DNA from: JASHPR01 sp963844655
GTDB taxonomy: Bacteria > Actinomycetota > Actinomycetes > Streptosporangiales > Streptosporangiaceae
Reading direction: 5' to 3'
Assembly: GCA_963844655.1 (NCBI GenBank)
Contig: CAWJPA010000004.1
Coordinates: 310,001-374,000, forward strand
Length of the DNA: 64,000 bases
Positions within the stretch are counted from its first letter, which is position 1. Each line of letters opens with the position of its first letter. The notes beneath the pieces are model-generated. The model saw nothing but the letters and a program-made list of their open reading frames with translations, ran no database searches and had not been told where the DNA came from. Both the position numbers and the translations under genes were made by a program. Shown in pieces: positions 26,384 through 34,560 of the stretch.

Positions 26384-26690
26384 CTGCGCGTCCTCATGAG
26401 CGTGGCTGTGCGTAGTCCTCTAGCCGACGCTAGATGGGGCTGGGCAGATGGTCAATCATGGTGATATCTCGGTATCGCGATGCGAGACAGCAAGCGTGGC
26501 GACCGGGCCGGGCTGGCGTTAACGAGTGCGCAAGGCGCCCGCGCGATCACGGTTGGCGAGCGGCTGTACCTGAGCGCGGATGGGCTGACGGATAGCCCAG
26601 CGATGGCCGATTGCCTAGGGTTGCCCCCTTTGAGATGCTGATTATGTGCACGACCCGGTCCCGGCCATCCGAGCGGAAAGTCAAGATCAC
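26384..26690. promoter_or_regulatory. Divergent intergenic region with a possible operator
   Basis: About 300 bases between the divergent 2OG-oxygenase unit and the DAO-type flavoprotein. No convincing gene is present. An interrupted palindrome GATATCTCGGTATC at 26463-26476 (arms GATA/TATC) lies in the AT-richest part. Both promoters and the site for the IclR regulator at 24554 are expected here; the palindrome is my candidate, unproven. Confidence 0.35.
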
Positions 26691-27944
26691 ATGCTGAACC
26701 TGGAGAGCATGGGAAGTGCCTTGCGCGAGCCAGTTGTCGTCATAGGCGCGGGGATAGTCGGAGTGTCAGCCGCGTATCATCTGCTGACCGCCGGGGCCCG
26801 TAATGTCACGGTCATCGACCGAGTCGAACCCGGTGAAGGCACCACCAAGGCCGGTGCCGGGTTCGTCGCAAAATGGAATGAGGCTAATTACGACTTCGGG
26901 CCGGGCGGCCTGCAGCTGCAAGACTATGCTCTCCAGTTTTACCGCAGTCTTCACGCCGAGGGCGCCAGAATTGGTTTCCGTGCCAACGGCAACCTGGTCC
27001 TGGCCCTGAAGGAAGAGACCTGGCGGGAGGTCGTCCGGCCGATCGCTATGCGGCCTGGCGTGACCCCTGGTACACGCGCACTTGATCCGGATGAGGTCGG
27101 GCAACTGACCGGAGTGGTGGACCCGGCGGCGGTAGCCGGGGGGGTCTTGATGCCCGCGGGAATCCAGATCGCGGCGCTGAGGGCGGTGCGGGCCATCGCC
27201 GAGCGCGTTCGCAACCTCGGGGGCAGTTTCAAGCTGGGCACTCCGGTTACCTCTATCGTGAGCAGCGGGGAGAGCGCCACCGCGGTGGTCACCGCCGACG
27301 GGCAGATCATTCCCGCGCGGCATCTGGTCATCGCCGCGGGCGCATGGACCAACCGGGTGCTGGAAAGCCTGGGCGTCCAGCTGCCGCTGTTCCGCATGCT
27401 CGCCACGCGCATCGTCACCGAACCCGCCGGTGTACCAGCCACCATGCCAACCATTCAATGCAGTGACCTCAGCCTGTGGATCCGGGAGAGGGAAGGCGCG
27501 TTTACCTGGGGCACCGTGCATGGCTATCGTCCGGCCTACGGTGTCGAGCGCCAGTACGGAACCGCCCCGGACAAGATGCCACGAGACGAGTCGCTCTACC
27601 AGCGTCTCGTCGAGGAGCAGCCCGCTATCGAGCGCGTGTTCCCCCGCCTGCGGGACACGAAGGTCATCTCGTGGTTGCAGGGCATGCCCGTATACACACC
27701 CGACCACCGCTTCACGCTCGGGCCTTTGGGCAGCTACCACAATGTGGTTGTCGTGGCGGGCGACAATGAAGCTGGCGTCACTCACGGACCCGCGCTCGGC
27801 AAGGTTGCCTCCGACCTGACGGTCAACGGATCAACTGACTTTGACATCGACGCCTATGACCCAATGCGGTTCGACGGGCCGACAGACGAAAGCGTTATAG
27901 GTGCCCTGATCGGCGATATTTACCAAGCGGCTACACCGGCGTAA
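26691..27944 (+). CDS. FAD-dependent oxidoreductase, DAO family (sarcosine/dimethylglycine oxidase-like)
   Basis: About 417 residues. The Rossmann loop PVVVIGAGIVGVSAAYHLL and NVTVIDRVEPGEGTTKAGAG bind FAD. LVIAAGAWTNRVLESLGVQLPL and the closing VVVVAGDNEAGVTHGPALGK are standard for the DAO family, whose members oxidise N-methylated or secondary amines such as sarcosine, dimethylglycine or proline analogues. Three starts are possible: GTG 26646, ATG 26691 (GGAAAG ten bases before) and ATG 26709; I use 26691 because a long pre-Rossmann extension is unusual. It is divergent from the unit holding the Rieske oxygenase, which fits joint N-demethylation. No signal peptide. Confidence 0.88.
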   Translation: MLNLESMGSALREPVVVIGAGIVGVSAAYHLLTAGARNVTVIDRVEPGEGTTKAGAGFVAKWNEANYDFGPGGLQLQDYALQFYRSLHAEGARIGFRANGNLVLALKEETWREVVRPIAMRPGVTPGTRALDPDEVGQLTGVVDPAAVAGGVLMPAGIQIAALRAVRAIAERVRNLGGSFKLGTPVTSIVSSGESATAVVTADGQIIPARHLVIAAGAWTNRVLESLGVQLPLFRMLATRIVTEPAGVPATMPTIQCSDLSLWIREREGAFTWGTVHGYRPAYGVERQYGTAPDKMPRDESLYQRLVEEQPAIERVFPRLRDTKVISWLQGMPVYTPDHRFTLGPLGSYHNVVVVAGDNEAGVTHGPALGKVASDLTVNGSTDFDIDAYDPMRFDGPTDESVIGALIGDIYQAATPA

Positions 27945-28046
27945 CCTTTCCGGCTGCTAAACGATTCCGAGCGGCTAATCAGATCCACGCTGTCAGCCTC
28001 CCTTAGGGCGGGCCGGAGCTTTGCTGGGAAATGCCAGGCGACGACG

Positions 28047-29225
28047 TTATGACTCGAGCGTGCCGCGCCTGGCTTTAACCGCCCCGCCTTGGAGAACCAG
28101 CCACAGACGGCGCGGATCGGTCAGGATCGCTAGGTCGGTCAACGGGTCGCCATCGACAACAATGAGATCCGCCACCTGGCCAGGCTCCACCGTGCCTACC
28201 AGACTGTCCAGCCGGCATGCGCGAGCCGCAACTCCCGTCGCCGCTGTTAGCGCCTCGAGTGGGGTGAGCCCAGCGTCCGCCAGCCTCACGAGCTCCTGGG
28301 CGTTTCCTCCCTGCGGGGGCGCATCGGCACCCATGGCGATGGCCACGCCCGCCTTCCGGGCTGCTTGGACGGTCAGCCGGGCCGACTCGCCAAGGTGACG
28401 GGCGCGCTCGCGCATCCAGGCCGGATAGGTGTCAGAGTCGGCGACATGGTCGAATACCGACAACGTCGGGACCAGAACGGTGCCGTGTTCGGCCATGGCG
28501 GCGATTACCTCGGGCACGAGGTGGGCTTCTTCTCCGTGCTCGATCGTGTCGGCTCCCGCTTCGACCGACAGCCGGATGCCGTCAGCGCCTTCGGCGTGCG
28601 CAGCGACCGGGAGCCCGAGACGGTGCGCTTCCTCCACCAGGGCAACTAGTTCCTCGCGCCTGAGCTGGGACGGGTTGACGTCCTCGCCGGCGACCGTGAG
28701 GGCGCCCGTCGCCATGACCTTGATGACGTCAGCCCCGGCGCTGACCTGCTCGCGGACCGCTGCCCGTATGTCATCGGCCCCGTTCGCCTCGCGGTACATG
28801 CCGGGAAACGCCTTGGCTCCTGCGCAGGTCGCTGAGATTACCTGACCGCACAGCACAAGCCTAGGTGCCTCGCAGAGGCCCCGCTCAGCGGCATCGCGCA
28901 GTCGTGGCAGTGAGTCGCCATAGGCGCCAAGGTCCCGTACGGTCGTGATGCCGGCCGTGATCAGGTTCCGCATGGCATTCACCAGGCCGTACGCGCGCAG
29001 CTTGTCAGGTACCCCCTCCAGCGAGCTCAGATGCGTATGCGCATCGATCAAACCAGGCAGTATCGTCTGGCCGGCAAGGTCGATGACCTCGGCGTCAGCG
29101 GGGACGACGGGATTCCCCACCGAAGCGATGCGGCCGTCCCTGAGCAGCACGGTGAGGTTCTCGCGCGGGCGTTTCCCCGTTCCGTCCACCACGAGCGCGC
29201 CCACCAGCGCAAGGTCTCTAGCCAC
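28047..29225 (-). CDS. Metal-dependent amidohydrolase (imidazolonepropionase/prolidase-like)
   Basis: 392 residues from the GTG at 29225, which overlaps the stop of the upstream SDR by eight bases (GGTGGCTAG), showing coupled translation; an upstream extension would run into that gene. Metal ligands: DAHTHLS after the beta strand, Lys of VIKVMATGAL (likely carboxylated), His of VAAHAEGADG, His of DTIEHGEEA and Asp of AIAMGADAP. The C-terminal part GTVEPGQVADLIVVDGDPL closes the small beta domain. The group includes Xaa-Pro and Xaa-Arg carboxypeptidases and imidazolone-type lactamases, so cleavage of a peptide-like bond would suit a peptide importer neighbourhood. Exact substrate unknown. Confidence 0.9.
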   Translation of the reverse strand: MARDLALVGALVVDGTGKRPRENLTVLLRDGRIASVGNPVVPADAEVIDLAGQTILPGLIDAHTHLSSLEGVPDKLRAYGLVNAMRNLITAGITTVRDLGAYGDSLPRLRDAAERGLCEAPRLVLCGQVISATCAGAKAFPGMYREANGADDIRAAVREQVSAGADVIKVMATGALTVAGEDVNPSQLRREELVALVEEAHRLGLPVAAHAEGADGIRLSVEAGADTIEHGEEAHLVPEVIAAMAEHGTVLVPTLSVFDHVADSDTYPAWMRERARHLGESARLTVQAARKAGVAIAMGADAPPQGGNAQELVRLADAGLTPLEALTAATGVAARACRLDSLVGTVEPGQVADLIVVDGDPLTDLAILTDPRRLWLVLQGGAVKARRGTLES

Positions 29226-30069
29226 CGCGCTTGGCGATCCAGCCCGCGTCCATCGGAAGCGCATGCCCGGTGACGAGGCGGGCCTGGTCAGAGACGAGCC
29301 ACCGGACACCAGCGGCGACTTCTGAGTAGTCTGGCTGGCCGCCGTGTTCGAAAAGGTTCTCGCGTCCTGACGCCTGGTCGAACTCCTCATAGGTGGGCGA
29401 CGCGGTGCCGGTCACCATGGACCAGTAGGGCGACGACGTCTGCCGCGGGGGAAGGCTCTTGTCGGCCATCTGCGTAGGGCAGATCGCATTGACGTTGATG
29501 TCGTAAGGGCCAAGTTCGATGGCCAGGGACTTAACGAACCCGATGGCCCCGAACTTGGACGCGCAGTAGTGGGCGTAATTCGGCTCGGCCCGGAGCCCAT
29601 CACGAGAAGAGGTGACGACGATCTTGCCGTAGCGCCGGCGGATCATATGGGGCACCACATACTTGGTGGTGAGCCATACCCCCTTCAGGTTGACCCCGAT
29701 GACCGTGTCCCAATCGTCTTCGGTTAGCTCCCAGCTGAGACCAAACGAGAAGACCCCGGCGTTCGCGGCGAGGATGTCCACCGTGCCGAATTCCTCAATC
29801 GCGGCTGCCGCCATGCGTTCGCAGTCGCCGGCGTCCGCCACGTTGGCGTGTATCGCGATACAGCGTCGGCCGAGAGCTTCCACTTCAGCCTTGGTCTGCT
29901 GCAGGTCATCGTCGGTCGACATGCCTTGGACCCGCCCGGAGGGCAGTTCTCTGGCGATATCAGCTATCGCGATGTCGGCGCCGTCACCTGCCAGGGCGCG
30001 TGCGATCGCTCTTCCGAAGCCGCGGGCGCCACCGGTGATCAGCGCCACCTTGCCGTCAAGATCGGGCAT
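29218..30069 (-). CDS. Short-chain dehydrogenase, mycofactocin-coupled type
   Basis: 283 residues from the ATG at 30069 with GGGAGGAG just upstream. The NAD-binding loop is VALITGGARGFGRAIARAL, the catalytic region SSRDGLRAEPNYAHYCASKF gives Ser, Tyr and Lys, and LAANAG the structural Asn. A longer than normal loop after ADIARELPSGRVQ, up to VEALGRRCIAIHANV, is the insertion typical of SDRs that keep NAD bound and use the redox cofactor mycofactocin. No mycofactocin biosynthesis gene is in the window. It heads a two-gene unit with the amidohydrolase. The substrate is probably a secondary alcohol. Confidence 0.85.
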   Translation of the reverse strand: MPDLDGKVALITGGARGFGRAIARALAGDGADIAIADIARELPSGRVQGMSTDDDLQQTKAEVEALGRRCIAIHANVADAGDCERMAAAAIEEFGTVDILAANAGVFSFGLSWELTEDDWDTVIGVNLKGVWLTTKYVVPHMIRRRYGKIVVTSSRDGLRAEPNYAHYCASKFGAIGFVKSLAIELGPYDINVNAICPTQMADKSLPPRQTSSPYWSMVTGTASPTYEEFDQASGRENLFEHGGQPDYSEVAAGVRWLVSDQARLVTGHALPMDAGWIAKRGG

Positions 30070-30555
30070 TTGATCTCCTCCCATGTCGAGCATCACCATA
30101 ATTCAGGTTGCTCGCGCACCTGCTGCCAGTCTGCGGTGGCTTGAGGAGAGCCGGAGAGCCAATCCGGAGAAGCTCGCCGATCTTGCGGAGTGCCTCCTAA
30201 CCTCCTCGGGAGGCACAGGCTCATCCAGTGGGCCGGGCTGCGCGGCGGTCGCGGTCGCTTGCGGCTCGGTCAGCGCGCGGCCGCTCGTGACCGCCGGTCG
30301 CGCTCGATGCTCGCCGAGATCGCCCAGCTAATGCTCGAGGGCCGCGCAAGCACGGGGCGGGAGGTACCGCTCGTGAGCGGCGCTGCCGCGCTGGGCGAGG
30401 AGCCTCGCACCCCACGCCCGCCTGGCCGCTGTCTCCAGCCGGACACTGCTCGCGAAGGTCGGCCGCGGTCTCGGCTGCTGACGGCAACCTGACGATCTCA
30501 CCGCCACGCTGCACATGCCGTACCACTAGGTGATCGCCTATTAGGCTTTCTGAGG
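30070..30555. other. Gap with no recognisable gene
   Basis: About 485 bases upstream of the SDR. The few open frames on either strand are rich in Arg, Ala and Pro, lack ribosome sites and have no recognisable family sequence. A GGAGGCACAGGCTCATCC-type patch near 30200 and G/C-rich inverted repeats are present but nothing decisive. It may hold the SDR promoter and degraded coding sequence. Confidence 0.5.
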
Positions 30556-31272
30556 CTATACCCCGTCCTGGCCGCCAGGTGGCGGGCCGCAGCCGTGCTC
30601 GGCCGCGAGCCGGCTCATGACCCAGCGCATCTGCTTGGTGCTGGGCGGCGGCGGCAGGCTGGCCCCCGGGCGTGGCTGGAACGCGTCGAGCATCAGTGCG
30701 ACGAACCGCGGCAGCGCCCGCGGCGCGTCCCGCCCGGTCGCGGCCGCGATCGCGCTGTTGCCGATGAGCATGAGCAGCAGGTCTTCGCCGGCCATGTCGG
30801 TGCGCAGTCGGCCCGCGTCTTTGGCCCGGTCGATGAGCCTGATCATGGCGCCGTTGGCCCGGGCGCGGATGACCTCGAGCTCCTCGCTCGGTGCCAGCGT
30901 GATCAACAGCAGATCGGCCAGGCCGCGGTCGCCCGCCTGCATGGCGCAGATCCGGCGCACGAACCCGGCGAACCCGGCCCACGGGTCGGGCTCGGCCAGC
31001 GCCTGCTCGGCGGCCACGGCGTACGCCGTGATCTTGTCGATGAGCGCCGCGGAGACCAGCTGCTCGCGGGTGGGGAATCTCCGGTACAGGGTGCCGATCC
31101 CCACCCCGGCCCGGCGCGCGATCTCCTCCAGCGGCGCGCCCAGACCCATCTCGGCGAACACCTCACGGGCCGCGCTCAGCACGGCCTCGCGGTTGCGCGC
31201 CGCGTCGGCGCGCAGGGGTCTGCAGGGCTCAGCCGAGCCTGCGACCTGCTCTTTCAGGGCCTCGTCAGCCAT
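30556..31272 (-). CDS. TetR/AcrR family transcriptional repressor
   Basis: 238 residues. The DNA-binding part is textbook: ADAARNREAVLSAAREVFAE, LGAPLEEIARRAGVGIGTLY and RRFPTREQLVSAALID. The C-terminal part is a SACE_7040-like effector domain (GDRGLADLLLITLAPSEE) with an extra Pro-rich tail (RPGASLPPPPS) and a basic end. It is divergent from the YceI gene, and a GGAGG-N4-CCTCC element lies between them at 31378. Likely targets are itself and the YceI gene or the MFS exporter further on. Confidence 0.93.
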   Translation of the reverse strand: MADEALKEQVAGSAEPCRPLRADAARNREAVLSAAREVFAEMGLGAPLEEIARRAGVGIGTLYRRFPTREQLVSAALIDKITAYAVAAEQALAEPDPWAGFAGFVRRICAMQAGDRGLADLLLITLAPSEELEVIRARANGAMIRLIDRAKDAGRLRTDMAGEDLLLMLIGNSAIAAATGRDAPRALPRFVALMLDAFQPRPGASLPPPPSTKQMRWVMSRLAAEHGCGPPPGGQDGV

Positions 31273-31377
31273 CTCGCTATCTCACCAGCCGGACCGGCCG
31301 ACCGCACGGAGTTCCGGTACCCAAAGCTGCTCCCCCGGTGCCGGCGTCCGGGCCGGCGCGAAAGGCGGACCCCATGC

Positions 31378-31391
31378 GGAGGGCCGCCTCC
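31378..31391. promoter_or_regulatory. Candidate TetR operator GGAGG-N4-CCTCC
   Basis: ATGCGGAGGGCCGCCTCCAT contains GGAGG and CCTCC arms with a 4-bp spacer, centred between the TetR gene (start 31272) and the YceI gene (start 31507). Operators with GGAGG/CCTCC arms are common for actinobacterial TetR proteins. Eleven bases (GGAGGGCCGCC) recur at 1388-1398 near the helicase start, probably by chance. Confidence 0.4.
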
Positions 31392-31506
31392 ATAAGTGTA
31401 GGGTGATCCGGAGGTATTACTCCAGTTCACGTACACGGCCAGGGGATGCGGCGACTAACCGGGCGTGCCGTCGTCGCATGCGCTGGCGCGACGAGGAGGC
31501 TCCCCC

Positions 31507-32061
31507 ATGGGCGACTGGCAGCTTGACCCGTACCACACGCAGGTCGAATTCTCCGCGAAGCACCTCGGGATGATGACGGTGCGGGGTTCCTTCGACGAGG
31601 TCAGCACGACCGCCGACATCGACCCGGACCACCCAGAGACGGCCAAGGTCGAGGCGACCATCTCGACCGCGAGCATCCGCACCAACAACGGGGTCAGGGA
31701 CAACGACCTCCGCTCGTCGAATTTCCTCGAGGTGGAGAAGTATCCCTTGATCACGTTCAAGAGCACCGGCATCGAGCCGGCCGGCCAGGATCATTACAAG
31801 CTGACCGGCGACCTCACCATCAAGGACAACACCCATCCGGTGACGCTCGACGTGACCAAGTACGGCGAGTTCAACGACCCGGGGATGATGGGGCACAGGA
31901 TCGCCTACGGCGCCACGACCCAGATCAACCGGAAGGAATTCGGCCTGACGCTCAACATGATGCTGGACGGGAGGTTCGTGGTCAGCGACGAGATCCAGAT
32001 CACGATCGAGGGTGAGATCGTCGAGCAGAAGCCGGCCGAGGCGGAGACCACGAGCAGCTGA
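31507..32061 (+). CDS. YceI-family lipid-binding protein
   Basis: 184 residues from the ATG at 31507, with GAGGAGG upstream. The YceI lipocalin-like barrel is clear: MGDWQLDPYHTQVEFSAKHL, MMTVRGSFDEVSTTADID, LRSSNFLEVEKYPLITFKST, YKLTGDLTIKDNTHPVTLDV and AYGATTQINRKEFGL. Family members bind polyprenoid or other long lipids and are often induced by stress. No signal peptide is present, so the actinobacterial cytoplasmic form is likely. It is divergent from a TetR gene and followed by a strong terminator shared with the convergent exporter. Confidence 0.92.
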   Translation: MGDWQLDPYHTQVEFSAKHLGMMTVRGSFDEVSTTADIDPDHPETAKVEATISTASIRTNNGVRDNDLRSSNFLEVEKYPLITFKSTGIEPAGQDHYKLTGDLTIKDNTHPVTLDVTKYGEFNDPGMMGHRIAYGATTQINRKEFGLTLNMMLDGRFVVSDEIQITIEGEIVEQKPAEAETTSS

Positions 32062-32076
32062 CCGTCGTCGCCGGGC

Positions 32077-32109
32077 GGGCGGCCTCCCCGGCCTAGCGAG
32101 AGGCCGCCC
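32077..32109. terminator. Bidirectional terminator hairpin
   Basis: GGGCGGCCTC at 32077-32086 pairs perfectly with GAGGCCGCCC at 32100-32109 across a 13-base loop. It lies between the stops of the convergent YceI and MFS genes, so it can end both transcripts. No T-run, as is common in high-GC actinobacteria. Confidence 0.8.
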
Positions 32110-32118
32110 GCGGCGGCT

Positions 32119-33675
32119 TCAGTAAGCGTCCGCTCCGTCGGCCGCGGCCCGGGTCACCGGCGGAACGCTGTCAGCGGGCGGCGGGACCAGGCGGGGCACC
32201 GCCGCCGTCCGGGCGGCGACCACGGCCCTGCGGGGGTACAGCAGGCCGGTGAGCACGGCCCCGGCGGCGAGCAGCACCGCGAGGAAGGTGAACGCGGTGA
32301 TGTCGCCGTGCACGGTGGCGGCCGCGGCGCTGGGAGCGCCGGCGTGCCGAGCGAGGTACGCGGCGGCGGAACCGGCCGCGATCGTGTTGAGCAGGGCCGC
32401 GCCCAGCGAGCCGCCGACCTGGTTGCTGCTGTTCACCAGCGCGGCCGCCACCCCGGTGTCGGCCGGCCGGGCGCCCGCCGGGCCGAGGGTGAACGCGGAC
32501 ACGACGGCGCAGCTGACCCCGAAGCCGACGAGGACCAGCGCCGGGGCCACGTCGAGGCCGTAGCTGCCGTGGACGCCGATCCGCGTGAGCCAGGCCGCGC
32601 CCGCGGCGGCCAGGATCAGGCCGGCCGGGACGATGACCTTGGGGCCCAGCCGGGCCAGGCCGCCGTTGCTCACGATGTTCGCGGCGACGGTGATCCCGCC
32701 GATGAACGGGAGGAAGGCCAGCCCGGCCTGCAGCGGCGTGAAGCCGAGGACGCCCTGCAGGTAGTAGGTGAGCAGGAGGAACAGGCCGATGATGCCGATC
32801 CCGGCGATGACCGCGCCCAGGTAGGCCGCGCCGCGGATCCGGTCTGTGAGGATGGCCAGCGGCACCAGCGGGTGCCTGACCCAGCGCTCCACCAGGACGA
32901 ACGCACCCAGCAGCGCGACGCCGCCCGCGATGAAGCCGATGGTCAGCCCGCTCCCCCAGCCGTCCGTGGACGCCGCGCTGAACCCGTAGACGATGGCGGC
33001 CAGGCCGGCAGCGGCCAGGATGCTGCCGGGCACGTCGAGGCGCGCGCCGGCGGAGCGCGCCTGGCTGGTGATCAGGGTGGCCGCGCCGGCCAGGGCCACG
33101 GCGGCGAAGGCCACGTTGACGTACAGGCACCACCGCCAGGACAGGTACTGGGTCAGCACGCCGCCGAGCAGCAGCCCGACCGCTCCCCCGCCGCCGGCGA
33201 TCGCGGTGTAGATACCCAGCGCCTTGCCGCGCTCGCGGGGATCGGTGAACGTCGTGATGAGCAGGGCCAGGGCGGACGGCGCCAGCAGCGCGGCGAAACT
33301 GCCCTGCACGGCGCGGGCCGCCACCAGGATCCCGAACCCGGGGGCCGCGCCGCCGAGCGCGGATGCGGCTGCGAACCCGGCCAGCCCGGCGATGAAGGTC
33401 CGCTTGCGGCCGAGCAGGTCGGACAGGCGGCCGCCGACCAGCAGCAGGCCGCCGAACGCGAGCGCATAGGCGGTGACCACCCACTGGCGGTCGGTGACGG
33501 AGAAGCCGAGCGCCTGCTGTGCGGACGGCAGGGCGATGTTCACGATGGTCGCGTCCAGCACCACCATCAGCTGGGCCACGGCAATGACGGCCAGGACCAG
33601 CCATCGCCTCCGCCCCGGGCCAGGTGTGCCGGAGGCGGCGAGCGGTCGCGGGCTGACCTGGGGTTCGCCGGTCAT
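32119..33675 (-). CDS. MFS multidrug exporter, DHA2 (EmrB/QacA) family
   Basis: 518 residues with 14 predicted membrane segments. Signature motifs: LDATIVNIALPSAQ in segment 1 (DHA2 motif D1), GGRLSDLLGRKRTF in loop 2-3 (motif A), and GGGAVGLLLGGVLTQYLSW in segment 5 (motif C, proton antiporter type). It probably exports hydrophobic or cationic drugs in exchange for protons. ATG at 33675. It is divergent from a TetR gene across a near-perfect 22-bp palindrome, the classic exporter/repressor pair. The C-terminal tail is short and Pro/Ala-rich. Confidence 0.93.
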   Translation of the reverse strand: MTGEPQVSPRPLAASGTPGPGRRRWLVLAVIAVAQLMVVLDATIVNIALPSAQQALGFSVTDRQWVVTAYALAFGGLLLVGGRLSDLLGRKRTFIAGLAGFAAASALGGAAPGFGILVAARAVQGSFAALLAPSALALLITTFTDPRERGKALGIYTAIAGGGGAVGLLLGGVLTQYLSWRWCLYVNVAFAAVALAGAATLITSQARSAGARLDVPGSILAAAGLAAIVYGFSAASTDGWGSGLTIGFIAGGVALLGAFVLVERWVRHPLVPLAILTDRIRGAAYLGAVIAGIGIIGLFLLLTYYLQGVLGFTPLQAGLAFLPFIGGITVAANIVSNGGLARLGPKVIVPAGLILAAAGAAWLTRIGVHGSYGLDVAPALVLVGFGVSCAVVSAFTLGPAGARPADTGVAAALVNSSNQVGGSLGAALLNTIAAGSAAAYLARHAGAPSAAAATVHGDITAFTFLAVLLAAGAVLTGLLYPRRAVVAARTAAVPRLVPPPADSVPPVTRAAADGADAY

Positions 33676-33693
33676 GGGGAGTTCCTCTCGAAA

Positions 33694-33715
33694 GAGTTAG
33701 TTAGCTGACTAACTC
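33694..33715. promoter_or_regulatory. 22-bp palindromic operator between exporter and TetR gene
   Basis: GAGTTAGT at 33694-33701 and ACTAACTC at 33708-33715 are perfect inverted arms around a 6-bp centre. Only two of the 22 positions break full symmetry. The half site CTAACTC recurs at 33763-33769 inside the TetR start region (GTGGCTAACTCAC). It lies 19 bases before the exporter ATG, so repressor binding would block it. Confidence 0.8.
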
Positions 33716-33757
33716 GGACGCTAGCGCAGGATCGGGCGAACGTCTAGTCTTGGTCAG

Positions 33758-34360
33758 GTGGCTAACTCACTGGCACCCGGAGCGGCGCCGCCCGCGGCGG
33801 GCAAGCGCGAGCGGCTGGTCGCCGCGGCCCGGAAGCTGTTCCACGAGCAGGGCGTGGAGAAGACCACGCTCGCCGAGATCGCGGCGGCCGCCGAGGTCCC
33901 GGTCGGCAACGTCTTCTACTACTTCAAGACCAAGGACGCGATCGTCTCGGCGGTCATCGCGACGTACGGGAGCACACAGGGCGCCATGAGCGGGGACCTG
34001 GATCGCCGGCGCACGCCGCAGGCCCGGCTGAAGGGGCTGATCCGGACCTGGGTAGATCGGCGTGACCTGTTCGCCAGCCATGGCTGCCCGATCGGATCGC
34101 TCGCGTCCGAGCTGGGCAAGCGCGACGATGAGCTCCGCGGGGAAGCGGGCGAGGTGCTGCTGGGGGTGATCGGCTGGGTGCAGGAGCAGTTCGAGGCGAT
34201 GGGACGCCGCGACGCCAGGGAACTGGCCGTCGCGCTGATCGCCGCCTACGAGGGCATCGCGCTGCTGGCCAACGCCCTGCATGATCCCTCGCTGGTCAGC
34301 TCGGAAGGCCGCCGTCTGGAGCGGTGGATCGACGCGCTGTCCGCCGGCGATGACCGCTAG
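33758..34360 (+). CDS. TetR/AcrR family repressor of the adjacent exporter
   Basis: 200 residues. Helix-turn-helix: KRERLVAAARKLFHEQGVEK, TTLAEIAAAAEVPVGNVFYY and FKTKDAIVSAVIATYG. The C-terminal domain has FASHGCPIGSLASELGKRDD, the Cys-containing pattern seen in a widespread TetR group. GTG at 33758 lies within a half operator, so binding of its own start region is plausible. It is divergent from the DHA2 exporter and the palindrome at 33694, so it probably represses export until a ligand binds. Confidence 0.93.
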   Translation: MANSLAPGAAPPAAGKRERLVAAARKLFHEQGVEKTTLAEIAAAAEVPVGNVFYYFKTKDAIVSAVIATYGSTQGAMSGDLDRRRTPQARLKGLIRTWVDRRDLFASHGCPIGSLASELGKRDDELRGEAGEVLLGVIGWVQEQFEAMGRRDARELAVALIAAYEGIALLANALHDPSLVSSEGRRLERWIDALSAGDDR

Positions 34361-34534
34361 CCGACCCGGACTCCGATGACCAGGCGCTGACGGAAATTCG
34401 GGTGCGGTGCTCCGCGGCATCGAGGCCACCCCGGGCGATCACCGCGGCCTCGTCATCCCGAGCTGACCGCTTGCTCGGCTGGTGACAGCCCGGCATCTGT
34501 AGCTCAAACTTAACAAAGCACTACTGGAACAACA

Positions 34535-34554
34535 GATATACAGACATTAATATC
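34535..34554. promoter_or_regulatory. AT-rich inverted repeat before the second IclR gene
   Basis: GATAT at 34535-34539 and ATATC at 34550-34554 flank a 10-bp spacer in an unusually AT-rich stretch (about 34503-34560) right before the IclR start. Location suggests a promoter/operator, perhaps autoregulation by IclR. The arms share GATA/TATC with the candidate at 26463-26476 beside the other IclR-linked unit. Confidence 0.4.
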
Positions 34555-34560
34555 CACATT

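Noticed and set aside
30221..30982. Minus-strand open frame of about 253 codons overlapping the TetR gene
   Set aside because: Overlaps the TetR gene in another frame and is almost only Arg, Gly, Ala and Pro; no start signal.
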